Assembly: GCA_027064485.1 (NCBI GenBank)
Contig: JAMOPR010000197.1
Coordinates: 1-10,138, forward strand
Direction: 5' to 3'
DNA from: Desulfurobacteriaceae bacterium
GTDB lineage: Bacteria; Aquificota; Aquificia; Desulfurobacteriales; Desulfurobacteriaceae
Length of the DNA stretch: 10,138 nucleotides
A program made the position numbers and the translations under genes. The notes below the pieces were generated by a model, which worked only from the letters and a program-made list of their open reading frames with translations, did no database searches and was not told where the DNA came from. Position 1 is the first letter of the stretch, and each line of letters opens with the position of its first letter. Below, in pieces: positions 1 to 5,945 of the stretch.

Positions 1-1
1 T

Positions 2-70
2 GACCCGCAGGTTGTCAAGATAGCAGACGTCATTTCGGATAGAATCAAAAGAATCATTGAAGCAAGGTAA
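2..70 (+). CDS. C-terminal end of an unidentified protein (partial)
   Basis: Only this frame is open from the window edge to a TAA stop at 68-70; the other two forward frames meet stops within the first 21 bases. The visible 22 residues (starting DPQVVKIADV and ending RIIEAR) form a charged, probably helical tail. Too little is present to name a family. The gene lies 42 bases upstream of pheA on the same strand and could be in the same transcript. Confidence 0.65.
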   Translation, partial: DPQVVKIADVISDRIKRIIEAR

Positions 71-83
71 AATTCCCTATAAT
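57..83 (+). promoter_or_regulatory. possible sigma70-type promoter before pheA
   Basis: A perfect TATAAT lies at 78-83 in the short spacer before pheA. The best -35 match is TTGAAG at 57-62, inside the end of the upstream gene, giving a 15-base spacer that is shorter than the usual 16-18. A start site near 90 would leave a short leader containing the ribosome site GGAG at 104-107. The hexamer is convincing, but the spacing and the AT-rich context keep this tentative. Confidence 0.35.
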
Positions 84-112
84 TTTGAACATCAATTACC
101 TGTGGAGATAGA

Positions 113-1189
113 ATGAAAAACCTTTCAGAATTGCGCGAAGAGATAGACAGAATAGATAGAGAGCTGTTAGTGCTTTTGAATAGAAGGGCAAAGTTAGCCC
201 AGGAAGTTGGTGAAATTAAAAAGAAAAAGGGGCTTCCCTTTTACGTTCCCGGTAGAGAAGCAAAAATTCTTTCTCGTTTGGAAGAACTCAATCAAGGACC
301 TTTACCTCCCGAAAGCGTAAGAGCTATTTTCAGAGAGATAATTTCCGCCTGTAGAGCTTTAGAAGAACCAACCAAAGTGGCATTTTTAGGACCTCAGGCA
401 ACTTTTACCCACTTAGCAGCATTACGCCATTTTGGAACTTCTTCAGACTTGAGACCGAAAGATTCCATAGATGAAGTTTTTGACGAAGTTAACAAGGAAA
501 GAGTTGATTACGGCGTTGTCCCGATAGAGAACTCTATAGAAGGAATAGTAAACTACACGATAGATATGTTTTTAGACACAGACCTAAAAATAAGCGGCGA
601 GATTTTCGTTTCTGTTAATTTACACCTTATGAGTAGAGAATCTGAGCTGTCTAAAATAAAGAGAGTTCTTTCTCACCGCCATGCCATTGCCCAAGCAAGA
701 AAGTGGTTGTCCGAAAATCTACCCAACGTAGAAATAGAAGAAGTTTCAAGCACGGCAAAAGCTGCAGAAATAGCAAGCAAGGAGGAAGGAACTGCAGCAA
801 TAGCAAGCGAAGCAGCTGCACTTCTCTATGACCTTAACATCCTTGCCAAAAATATTCAGGAACTTTCAAAAAACTACACCAGGTTTTTAGTTATAGGAAA
901 AAACGATTCGGAATTCCCGTCGGGAAGAGACAAAACTTCGGTTATGTTCAGCACGAAGCACGTTGCCGGTGCTTTGTTTAAAGCCTTACAGCCGTTTGCC
1001 GTGTATGACGTTAACTTGTCAAAAATAGAATCTCGCCCTACAAAGAAAAAACCTTGGGAATACGTATTCTTCGTTGACATAGAAGGTCATAGAAAAGAAG
1101 ATAGAGTAGCTAAGGCTCTTGAAGAACTTAAAGAACACTGTAGCTTTTTCAAAATTTTAGGTTCTTACCCTGCGGGATTTAAGGAGTAG
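113..1189 (+). CDS. pheA: bifunctional chorismate mutase / prephenate dehydratase (P-protein)
   Basis: Cytoplasmic enzyme that converts chorismate to prephenate and then to phenylpyruvate, the committed route to phenylalanine. The 358 residues carry three domains in the standard order. An AroQ chorismate mutase spans about 1-85; R8, R25, K36, R48 and E49 fall, by hand alignment, on the E. coli active-site residues. Prephenate dehydratase spans about 87-265, with FLGPQATF at 91-98 and the catalytic TRF at 256-258. A C-terminal ACT domain spans about 275-355, with GALFKAL at 286-292 and the phenylalanine-binding ESRP at 306-309. The ACT domain predicts feedback inhibition by phenylalanine. Full length for the family. 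The ATG start is preceded by GGAG at 104-107. Two tandem in-frame TAG stops close the gene, and hisB starts 14 bases later. Confidence 0.97.
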   Translation: MKNLSELREEIDRIDRELLVLLNRRAKLAQEVGEIKKKKGLPFYVPGREAKILSRLEELNQGPLPPESVRAIFREIISACRALEEPTKVAFLGPQATFTHLAALRHFGTSSDLRPKDSIDEVFDEVNKERVDYGVVPIENSIEGIVNYTIDMFLDTDLKISGEIFVSVNLHLMSRESELSKIKRVLSHRHAIAQARKWLSENLPNVEIEEVSSTAKAAEIASKEEGTAAIASEAAALLYDLNILAKNIQELSKNYTRFLVIGKNDSEFPSGRDKTSVMFSTKHVAGALFKALQPFAVYDVNLSKIESRPTKKKPWEYVFFVDIEGHRKEDRVAKALEELKEHCSFFKILGSYPAGFKE

Positions 1190-1193
1190 TAGC

Positions 1194-1198
1194 GGAGG
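1194..1198 (+). promoter_or_regulatory. ribosome binding site fixing the hisB TTG start
   Basis: GGAGG sits 5 bases before the TTG at 1204. No in-frame ATG exists until residue 40 of the protein, inside the conserved HML motif, so this strong site decides for the TTG start. Confidence 0.8.
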
Positions 1199-1203
1199 AA
1201 AAG

Positions 1204-1788
1204 TTGAGAGAAGCTGTTGTTGAAAGGTCAACCAAGGAAACTTCCGTAAAGGTATTGATAAATTTAGATGGAAATGGTGCTTACAAGATAAAGACGGATA
1301 TTCCGTTTTTAACGCACATGCTTGAACTGTTTTCAAAGCATTCCTTCTTTAATTTAGAAGTAGAAGCTACGGGAGATGTGGACGTTGACCACCATCATTT
1401 AATAGAGGACGTCGGTATCGTTTTGGGAGAAGCTTTTAAAAAAGCATTAGGCGATAAAAAGGGAATAAACCGCTACGGTTTTTTTACCCTACCCATGGAT
1501 GAAACCCTGATTTCTTCTGCCGTTGACCTTTCCGGAAGACCATACTTTGTTTATAGAGGTTTCCCTCAAAATGCCACCCTCAACGGAATAGAATTTGACC
1601 TTTTTAGAGAATTCTGGAAATCCTTCTCTTTTTCCTGCATGTGCAACCTACATATTAGCTGTCATTATGGATTAAACCTTCACCACATAGCTGAAGGAAC
1701 CTTTAAATGTGTTGCAAGAGCTTTAAAAATGGCTGTTGAAATAAACAGTAGAGAAACAGGAATTCCTTCAACGAAAGGAGAACTATGA
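1204..1788 (+). CDS. hisB: imidazoleglycerol-phosphate dehydratase
   Basis: Sixth step of histidine synthesis: Mn-dependent dehydration of imidazole glycerol phosphate to imidazole acetol phosphate. The 194 residues match monofunctional HisB, without the phosphatase domain found in E. coli. The two metal-binding repeats are intact: H38 (in THML), HHH at 63-65 with E68, then H150, HH at 160-161 with E164, followed by FKxxARALK. The C terminus ends with the characteristic GIPSTKG. One deviation is FLTHML at 35-40, where many HisB proteins have F(F/L)DHML, so an Asp is replaced by Thr beside a metal ligand. The start is TTG with a strong ribosome site. The stop overlaps the mntA start as ATGA. 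No other his genes are in view; the gene is separate from any his cluster, as is common in Aquificota. Confidence 0.96.
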   Translation: MREAVVERSTKETSVKVLINLDGNGAYKIKTDIPFLTHMLELFSKHSFFNLEVEATGDVDVDHHHLIEDVGIVLGEAFKKALGDKKGINRYGFFTLPMDETLISSAVDLSGRPYFVYRGFPQNATLNGIEFDLFREFWKSFSFSCMCNLHISCHYGLNLHHIAEGTFKCVARALKMAVEINSRETGIPSTKGEL

Positions 1789-2072
1789 ATGTAGTGGTTA
1801 AAAAGTTGCAATACTTAAAAGCTTTACTGAAAGAATCTTTTGGTGTGAAAAACATTTACCTTTTTGGTTCTTACGCAAGGGGAGAAGCAGACGAAAAAAG
1901 TGATATAGATATAATGGTTGAATTTGAAGAAGGAAAAGAAACCTTTAGAAATTATATGGCTCTAAAGGAATTTTTAGAAAAAGAACTCCGTAAACCTGTT
2001 GATTTAGTAGTTAAAGATGCCCTCAAAACTCATTTAAGGAAAGCAATAGAAAAAGAGGTTATTAGTGTCTAA
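1785..2072 (+). CDS. mntA: MNT-family nucleotidyltransferase antitoxin (MntA type)
   Basis: Small 95-residue minimal nucleotidyltransferase. The polymerase-beta-like signature GS-x10-D-x-D is complete: G28, S29, D40 and D42, with the likely third metal carboxylate at D73 (PVDLV). In characterised MntA/HepT pairs this enzyme neutralises the toxin by adding AMP units to the tyrosine of the HEPN motif. That role is family knowledge, not shown here. The ATG start has AAGGAG at 1775-1780, 4 bases upstream, and overlaps the hisB stop by 4 bases. The end overlaps the HEPN gene by 8 bases, the usual toxin-antitoxin pairing. Domain assignment is secure; the toxin-antitoxin role is strongly suggested by the partner. 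Confidence 0.9.
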   Translation: MNVVVKKLQYLKALLKESFGVKNIYLFGSYARGEADEKSDIDIMVEFEEGKETFRNYMALKEFLEKELRKPVDLVVKDALKTHLRKAIEKEVISV

Positions 2073-2418
2073 AAGAAGCTTGAGGATATATCTGCTGGAT
2101 ATAATGGAAGAAATAGAGCGTATAGAAAAATTTTTTTCTTCTATAAAATCGGAGGAAGATTTAAAAACCAACGACGTTGTATTCTATGCAACGTTAAAAG
2201 CTCTTGAGAACATAGGAGAAGCAATAAAACATATACCCAATGAGATAAGGGAAATGTATCCTGAGATACCTTGGAAGCAAATAGTTGCCCTTAGAAACAT
2301 ATTGGTTCATGAATACTTTGGGATTTCTTACTCTATCATTTATGACATTGCAATCAATGAATTGCCCTTACTTAAGAACGCAATAATCCAAATACAGGAG
2401 GAAGTCAATGAACGTTAA
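2065..2418 (+). CDS. hepT: HepT-like HEPN RNase toxin (DUF86 family)
   Basis: 117-residue, mostly helical protein of the HepT/DUF86 family. The HEPN ribonuclease motif R-x4-H-x-Y is intact at R77, H82 and Y84 (RNILVHEY), so the toxin is probably catalytically competent as a dimer. Y84 is the position expected to be AMPylated by the partner. Other family traits are the helix with ENIGEA at 48-53 and IPW at 68-70. Known members cleave RNA, including tRNA in at least one system; the target here is unknown. The GTG start has GAGG at 2055-2058, 6 bases upstream, and overlaps mntA by 8 bases. The end overlaps hemL by 11 bases, so toxin translation is physically tied to an essential haem gene. Confidence 0.9.
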   Translation: MSKRSLRIYLLDIMEEIERIEKFFSSIKSEEDLKTNDVVFYATLKALENIGEAIKHIPNEIREMYPEIPWKQIVALRNILVHEYFGISYSIIYDIAINELPLLKNAIIQIQEEVNER

Positions 2419-3709
2419 ACGCTCAAAAGAACTTTTTGAAGAAGCAAAGAAATACATACCGGGTGGAGTTAACAGTCCTGTAAGGGCGTTTAAATCCGTA
2501 GGTGATACCCCCAGATTTATAGCGAAAGCAAAAGGTTCCCACATCTGGGATGTTGACGGTAACGAATACGTAGATTACGTCTGCTCTTGGGGTCCAATGA
2601 TTTTAGGTCACGCACACCCTTCTGTAGTTGAAGGCATAAAAGAGCAGGCTGAAAAAGGAACAAGCTACGGCGCCCCTACAGAATTAGAAGTTAAATTAGC
2701 AAAAATGATTGTTGAAATGGTCCCTTCCGTTGAAAAGGTAAGAATGGTCAACTCGGGAACGGAAGCAACAATGTCCGCTATCAGGTTAGCAAGAGGATAT
2801 ACAGGAAGAAACAAAGTCATAAAGTTTGAAGGTGGTTACCACGGTCACGTAGATGCACTTTTAGTTAAAGCAGGTTCTGGTCTTACAACTTTTGGCGTTC
2901 CTACAAGTCCTGGTATTCCGGAGGATTTTGCAAAACACACGATTACTGTTCCGTTTAACGATATTGATGCTTTGAAAAAAGTTATAGATGAAGTGGGTGA
3001 TGATGTTGCAGCCGTTATTATGGAACCTGTAATGGCAAATGCGGGGCTTATAATTCCTGAGGATGGTTACCTTGAAAAGGTCAGAGAGTTAACTGCAGAA
3101 AAGGGCATAGTCCTCATATTTGATGAAGTAATAACCGGGTTCAGGCTTTCCCCTGGTGGTGCGCAGCAGTATTTCAACGTGACTCCAGACCTTTCCTGCT
3201 TTGGAAAAATTATCGGTGGCGGACTGCCGGTAGGAGCTTTTGGAGGGAAGAAGGAAATAATGGATTACCTCGCACCGGAAGGACCAGTTTATCAAGCAGG
3301 AACTTTGTCGGGTAACCCTCTTGCCATGATTGCAGGTATTAAAACGCTTGAGGAGTTGCAAAAACCTGGTGTATATGAAAGCCTTAGAGAAAAAACAAAA
3401 AAGCTGTCTGAAGGTTTAAAGGAAGCTGCAAAGAAAGCAGGCATTTACGACAAACTCTGCTTCAAGCAGATAGAAAGTATTTCTATCGTTTACTTTACAA
3501 GTAAGGATGTTAAGAACTATCAGGATGCCTTAACTTCAAATACTGAAGCTTATGCTGTCTTTTTCAGAAAGATGTTGGAGCAGGGTGTTTACCTTGCACC
3601 TTCTCAGTTTGAAGTTGCGTTCATGTCAACGGCTCATACGGATGAAGATATAGAGAAGACTATTAAAGCTGCTGAAATAGCGTTTAAAGAAGCTGCTGCT
3701 TTGCTTTAA
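2408..3709 (+). CDS. hemL: glutamate-1-semialdehyde 2,1-aminomutase
   Basis: PLP enzyme of the C5 pathway that converts glutamate-1-semialdehyde to 5-aminolevulinate, the tetrapyrrole precursor. The 433 residues are full length for a class III aminotransferase fold. N-terminal [11 protein letters not shown] at 18-28 is diagnostic for HemL. NSGTEA at 115-120 and GGYHGH at 142-147 are cofactor and substrate loops. FDEVITGFR at 238-246 holds the PLP-pyridine aspartate D239, and K267 in [17 protein letters not shown] is the Schiff-base lysine. The end has the typical [10 protein letters not shown] and STAHT. The ATG start has a strong AGGAGG at 2396-2401, 6 bases upstream, so it can initiate independently although it overlaps hepT by 11 bases. 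Followed after 45 bases by the F0 genes. Confidence 0.98.
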   Translation: MNVKRSKELFEEAKKYIPGGVNSPVRAFKSVGDTPRFIAKAKGSHIWDVDGNEYVDYVCSWGPMILGHAHPSVVEGIKEQAEKGTSYGAPTELEVKLAKMIVEMVPSVEKVRMVNSGTEATMSAIRLARGYTGRNKVIKFEGGYHGHVDALLVKAGSGLTTFGVPTSPGIPEDFAKHTITVPFNDIDALKKVIDEVGDDVAAVIMEPVMANAGLIIPEDGYLEKVRELTAEKGIVLIFDEVITGFRLSPGGAQQYFNVTPDLSCFGKIIGGGLPVGAFGGKKEIMDYLAPEGPVYQAGTLSGNPLAMIAGIKTLEELQKPGVYESLREKTKKLSEGLKEAAKKAGIYDKLCFKQIESISIVYFTSKDVKNYQDALTSNTEAYAVFFRKMLEQGVYLAPSQFEVAFMSTAHTDEDIEKTIKAAEIAFKEAAALL

Positions 3710-3754
3710 GAAGGAAACTGACTATTGCTGTAATGGTAACGCGGAAAGAGAGAC

Positions 3755-3964
3755 ATGGGTAAGCTTAAAGATTACATAGAAAAAACTTCCTATATGATGG
3801 TGGGGGTTCAGTTTGCCCTCTCCATCGTTATCGGTTTGGCTATTGGTTATTACTTGGATAAGTGGTTGAAATCTTTTCCTTTGATGACAATATTTTGGCT
3901 GCTTATGGGGTTTGCTGCAGGATTGAAAAACCTCTACAGGGAACTTAAAAAGGTTGCGAAGTGA
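3755..3964 (+). CDS. atpZ: AtpZ/AtpI-type accessory protein of the F0F1 ATP synthase
   Basis: 69-residue inner-membrane protein with two hydrophobic segments (about 13-33 and 42-58) and a basic C-terminal tail. The pattern of a glycine-rich first helix ending in GYYLDKWL, then a second helix with GFAAGLKNLYRE, fits the small protein family encoded at the head of many atp operons (Pfam ATPase_gene1). In Bacillus, AtpZ and AtpI have been linked to Mg/Ca supply and to synthase assembly; the role here is inferred. The start is ATG after a purine-rich stretch at 3743-3752. The stop overlaps the next gene as GTGA. Confidence 0.85.
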   Translation: MGKLKDYIEKTSYMMVGVQFALSIVIGLAIGYYLDKWLKSFPLMTIFWLLMGFAAGLKNLYRELKKVAK

Positions 3965-4362
3965 GAGAAATAAATTTGACCTATTTTGAGCGTTTTATAA
4001 GGAAGTTAATTTTAGTAGAAACTTTCTTAATTTTGCTCTCTTTACTTTTATTTTTTGTGCTGAAGCGTGATAAATACTTCATCTACTCTTATATTTTGGG
4101 AATTTTTGTAACTGCTGTTGATTACTATCTTTTGGTAAAACACTCTAAATCTACAGCTTATCGTATTTTGGAAGAGCCTTATTTCAAAACCGGTTTTGTT
4201 TGGCGGTTCTTGATATTAACTGGCTTACTTTTGATAAGCGTTTTTTTATTTACTCACATAAACTTCTTTGCTATAATTCTCGCGGTCGTTACAGCAACGG
4301 TTGGGCTTTTGATTACAACTTTAAAATACGGTAGGGAGAGAGGAGAATGGAAGGAAGCATAA
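3961..4362 (+). CDS. atpI: ATP synthase subunit I (AtpI-like, c-ring assembly factor)
   Basis: 133-residue membrane protein with four predicted transmembrane helices (about 17-34, 40-58, 78-97 and 101-121) and charged ends. Its sequence is weakly conserved, so the call rests on topology, length and position directly before atpB, as expected for the ATP_synt_I family that helps c-ring assembly. The GTG start overlaps the atpZ stop by 4 bases and has AAAGG at 3949-3953, 7 bases upstream. The 3' end overlaps atpB by 16 bases, so translation is likely coupled. Confidence 0.78.
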   Translation: MREINLTYFERFIRKLILVETFLILLSLLLFFVLKRDKYFIYSYILGIFVTAVDYYLLVKHSKSTAYRILEEPYFKTGFVWRFLILTGLLLISVFLFTHINFFAIILAVVTATVGLLITTLKYGRERGEWKEA

Positions 4363-5006
4363 TAAAAATAGTGGGTGTGCCTGACTTTGTAACTATGACC
4401 TGGCTTATGATGGCTGTAGTGTTGGTTTTTGCTTACATATTGGGTAAGAATTTGCGTAAGTTTCCCGACAAAGTTCAGTATCCTTTTGAAGCTTTAACTT
4501 CGTTCATAGTTTACACTCTTGAAGATGCTATGGGAAGTTACGGTAGAAAATTCTTCCCTCTTATATCTGGACTTGCTATGTTCATCCTTATCGGTAACTT
4601 GATGGGACTTATACCTGGTTTTGTTCAACCTACTGCAAATCTTAATACAACTTTAGCTTTGGCTCTTATATCTTTTTTGGTTTATAACTATGAGGGTATT
4701 AAAAAGCACGGCTTGGTGAATTATTTAAAGCACTTTGCAGGACCTATTCCTCTTATGGCGCCGTTAATGTTTCCAATAGAGGTTATTTCTCACCTTTCAA
4801 GGATTCTTTCTCTTTCTTTCCGTTTGTTTGGAAATATGTATGGTGATGAAATGGTAGTTCTCGTTTTAATGATTCTCGTTCCGTTTCTTATTCCTGTTGC
4901 AGGAGAATTTATTGTATTTGCCAACAGTATTTTGCAAGCCTTTATTTTCTGCATTTTGACTGTAGTTTATATCTCTTCAGCCATAGAAGATTTTGAAGAA
5001 CACTAA
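4347..5006 (+). CDS. atpB: F0F1 ATP synthase subunit a
   Basis: Stator channel subunit of F0 that conducts protons past the c-ring. The 219 residues are a short form with five to six hydrophobic helices. The invariant channel arginine is R159 in SFRLFGNMYGDE, equivalent to E. coli R210, followed by E168 (GDEMV) in the region of E. coli E219. LQAFIFCILTVVYIS at 196-210 matches the last helix, with Q197 at the place of E. coli Q252. IGNLMGLIPG at 82-91 is another family block. The ATG start lies inside atpI, downstream of the purine-rich AGGGAGAGAGGAG. Followed by atpE after 13 bases. The b, delta and F1 genes are not in this operon. Confidence 0.97.
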   Translation: MEGSIIKIVGVPDFVTMTWLMMAVVLVFAYILGKNLRKFPDKVQYPFEALTSFIVYTLEDAMGSYGRKFFPLISGLAMFILIGNLMGLIPGFVQPTANLNTTLALALISFLVYNYEGIKKHGLVNYLKHFAGPIPLMAPLMFPIEVISHLSRILSLSFRLFGNMYGDEMVVLVLMILVPFLIPVAGEFIVFANSILQAFIFCILTVVYISSAIEDFEEH

Positions 5007-5007
5007 A

Positions 5008-5013
5008 CGGAGG
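5008..5013 (+). promoter_or_regulatory. ribosome binding site fixing the atpE start
   Basis: CGGAGG lies 6 bases before the ATG at 5020. The frame also stays open upstream to a TTG at 4993, but that start would overlap atpB, has no ribosome site, and would spoil the clean signal peptide that begins at 5020. Confidence 0.8.
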
Positions 5014-5019
5014 TTAAAC

Positions 5020-5340
5020 ATGAAAAAGTTACTCTACGCTATCTTTCTCCTTGTTGTAGGAGCAATGCCTGCTTTTGCCGGTGAAGGTGCTGCTAACGGC
5101 TCACTGGTAGCTGCTCTTTCCGCATTGGGTGCAGGTCTTGCTATAGGTCTTGCAGCTGCTGGTGCCGGTGCTGGTCAAGGACAAGCTGTAAGGGGAACTC
5201 AAGAAGCTATGGCGAGAAACCCACAAATGGCTGGTAAATTGACAACTACAATGTTTATTGGTCTGGCTATTATCGAAGCTCTTGCTATTTACGGTCTTGT
5301 TATTGCACTTATCCTTCTTTACGCTAACCCACTTGTTTAA
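5020..5340 (+). CDS. atpE: F0F1 ATP synthase subunit c with N-terminal signal peptide
   Basis: Rotor-ring subunit of F0. With the ATG at 5020 the product is 106 residues. Residues 1-20 form a classical signal peptide: basic MKK, hydrophobic core, and AFA at 18-20 followed by GE. This leaves a mature protein of about 86 residues. Helix 1 is glycine-rich (G37, G39, G43, G48, G50, G52 and G54). The polar loop is ARNPQM at 65-70. Helix 2 carries the ion-binding carboxylate E86 in IIEALAIYGLVIALILLYANP. Q53 and Y91 match positions of the sodium-binding motif, but the residues after E86 are A-L instead of S-T, so protons are the more likely ion. A signal peptide on subunit c is unusual but known from Aquifex aeolicus. 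Last gene before the terminator. Confidence 0.96.
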   Translation: MKKLLYAIFLLVVGAMPAFAGEGAANGSLVAALSALGAGLAIGLAAAGAGAGQGQAVRGTQEAMARNPQMAGKLTTTMFIGLAIIEALAIYGLVIALILLYANPLV

Positions 5341-5359
5341 TTCTTGGGAGCAAAATTTG

Positions 5360-5390
5360 ACGGGCAGGTTTGAAGCCTGCCCGTTTTTTT
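5360..5390 (+). terminator. intrinsic terminator after atpE
   Basis: ACGGGCAGG (5360-5368) pairs perfectly with CCTGCCCGT (5376-5384) over 9 bp with a 7-base loop, and is followed by seven T (5384-5390). It ends the atp block. The convergent - strand gene stops at 5393, so the same hairpin may also end that transcript. On that strand, however, the following bases are only CAAATTTTG, a poor U-tract. Confidence 0.92.
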
Positions 5391-5392
5391 AT

Positions 5393-5890
5393 TTAGTCTC
5401 TGTGCCAGAAAACCCTTGCTAATTTTTCTCCTTCATTGTATTTAATTTCGAATGTTCCCTTAAATGCTTTATTAACTGCTTCTCCTATGTGTCTTGCAAG
5501 ATGTTCACTGGTGGTTGCTATTTCGGTCATTCCGTCTTTTTCCTCTATCCATAAAACTCTTTGAAGTGGTCTTAGGGACATTACTTCATCAACAACGTTT
5601 TTTATTCTGTTAAGGATTTCTTCTTTATGTTCTTCAAAGAATTTTCCTGAAAGATATACAAAGCCTCCCGGATATTTGTCCCTTTTACGCCTGCACGCAG
5701 GGCATAAAGCTTTGTTAACTTCGTTAGAAAGCGGTTCCTTTAGTTGTTCGGGCCACTGCCACCTGCCGTCTTTGAAAACTGCTCCGCATTCTTCGCAAAC
5801 TGTTGGTTCTGGATACTTTTTCTTTTCGTAGTATGGGTTATCGCTTTCCCAGACGTATTCTTTTCTGTTTGCGGGGATGTATCCTCCCAT
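5393..5890 (-). CDS. BCAM0308-type zinc-ribbon protein of unknown function
   Basis: 165-residue soluble protein without signal peptide or membrane helix. Two CxxC pairs (C32/C35 and C63/C66) flank a conserved-looking GRWQW at 42-46 and predict one zinc ribbon. Then come YPGGFVYLSGKF at 73-84, a helix with HKEEILNRIKNV at 88-99, and a C-terminal domain with TTSEHLARHIGEA at 126-138 and a final YNEGEKLARVFW. From memory this combination fits the uncharacterised bacterial BCAM0308 family. The zinc ribbon plus the HLA-type C-terminal segment also recalls archaeal NMD3-like ribosome export factors, but that is only an impression. The ATG start has GGAGG at 5896-5900. It lies 55 bases downstream of mnmD and could share its transcript. 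Confidence 0.8.
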   Translation of the reverse strand: MGGYIPANRKEYVWESDNPYYEKKKYPEPTVCEECGAVFKDGRWQWPEQLKEPLSNEVNKALCPACRRKRDKYPGGFVYLSGKFFEEHKEEILNRIKNVVDEVMSLRPLQRVLWIEEKDGMTEIATTSEHLARHIGEAVNKAFKGTFEIKYNEGEKLARVFWHRD

Positions 5891-5945
5891 CTTTTCCTCC
5901 CTGTTTTGGTCTCTACTTTTAATTTAGGTCTTTTCTTAATGATTT

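Noticed and set aside
3089..3361. A 90-codon - strand frame inside hemL
   Set aside because: Antisense to the conserved PLP-lysine region of hemL; no recognisable protein.
3701..3734. Possible promoter between hemL and atpZ
   Set aside because: TTGCTT at 3701-3706 and TGTAAT at 3729-3734 are 22 bases apart, too far for a sigma70 promoter, and no better pair was seen in the 45-base gap.
4993..5019. Longer atpE form starting at TTG 4993
   Set aside because: It would add nine residues in front of a textbook signal peptide, overlap atpB, and lacks a ribosome site, while the ATG at 5020 has CGGAGG 6 bases upstream.
5891..5945. Possible promoter in the 55-base gap between mnmD and the zinc-ribbon gene
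   Set aside because: The stretch is AT-rich, but no -35/-10 pair with proper spacing could be made out on the - strand; only the ribosome site GGAGG is clear.
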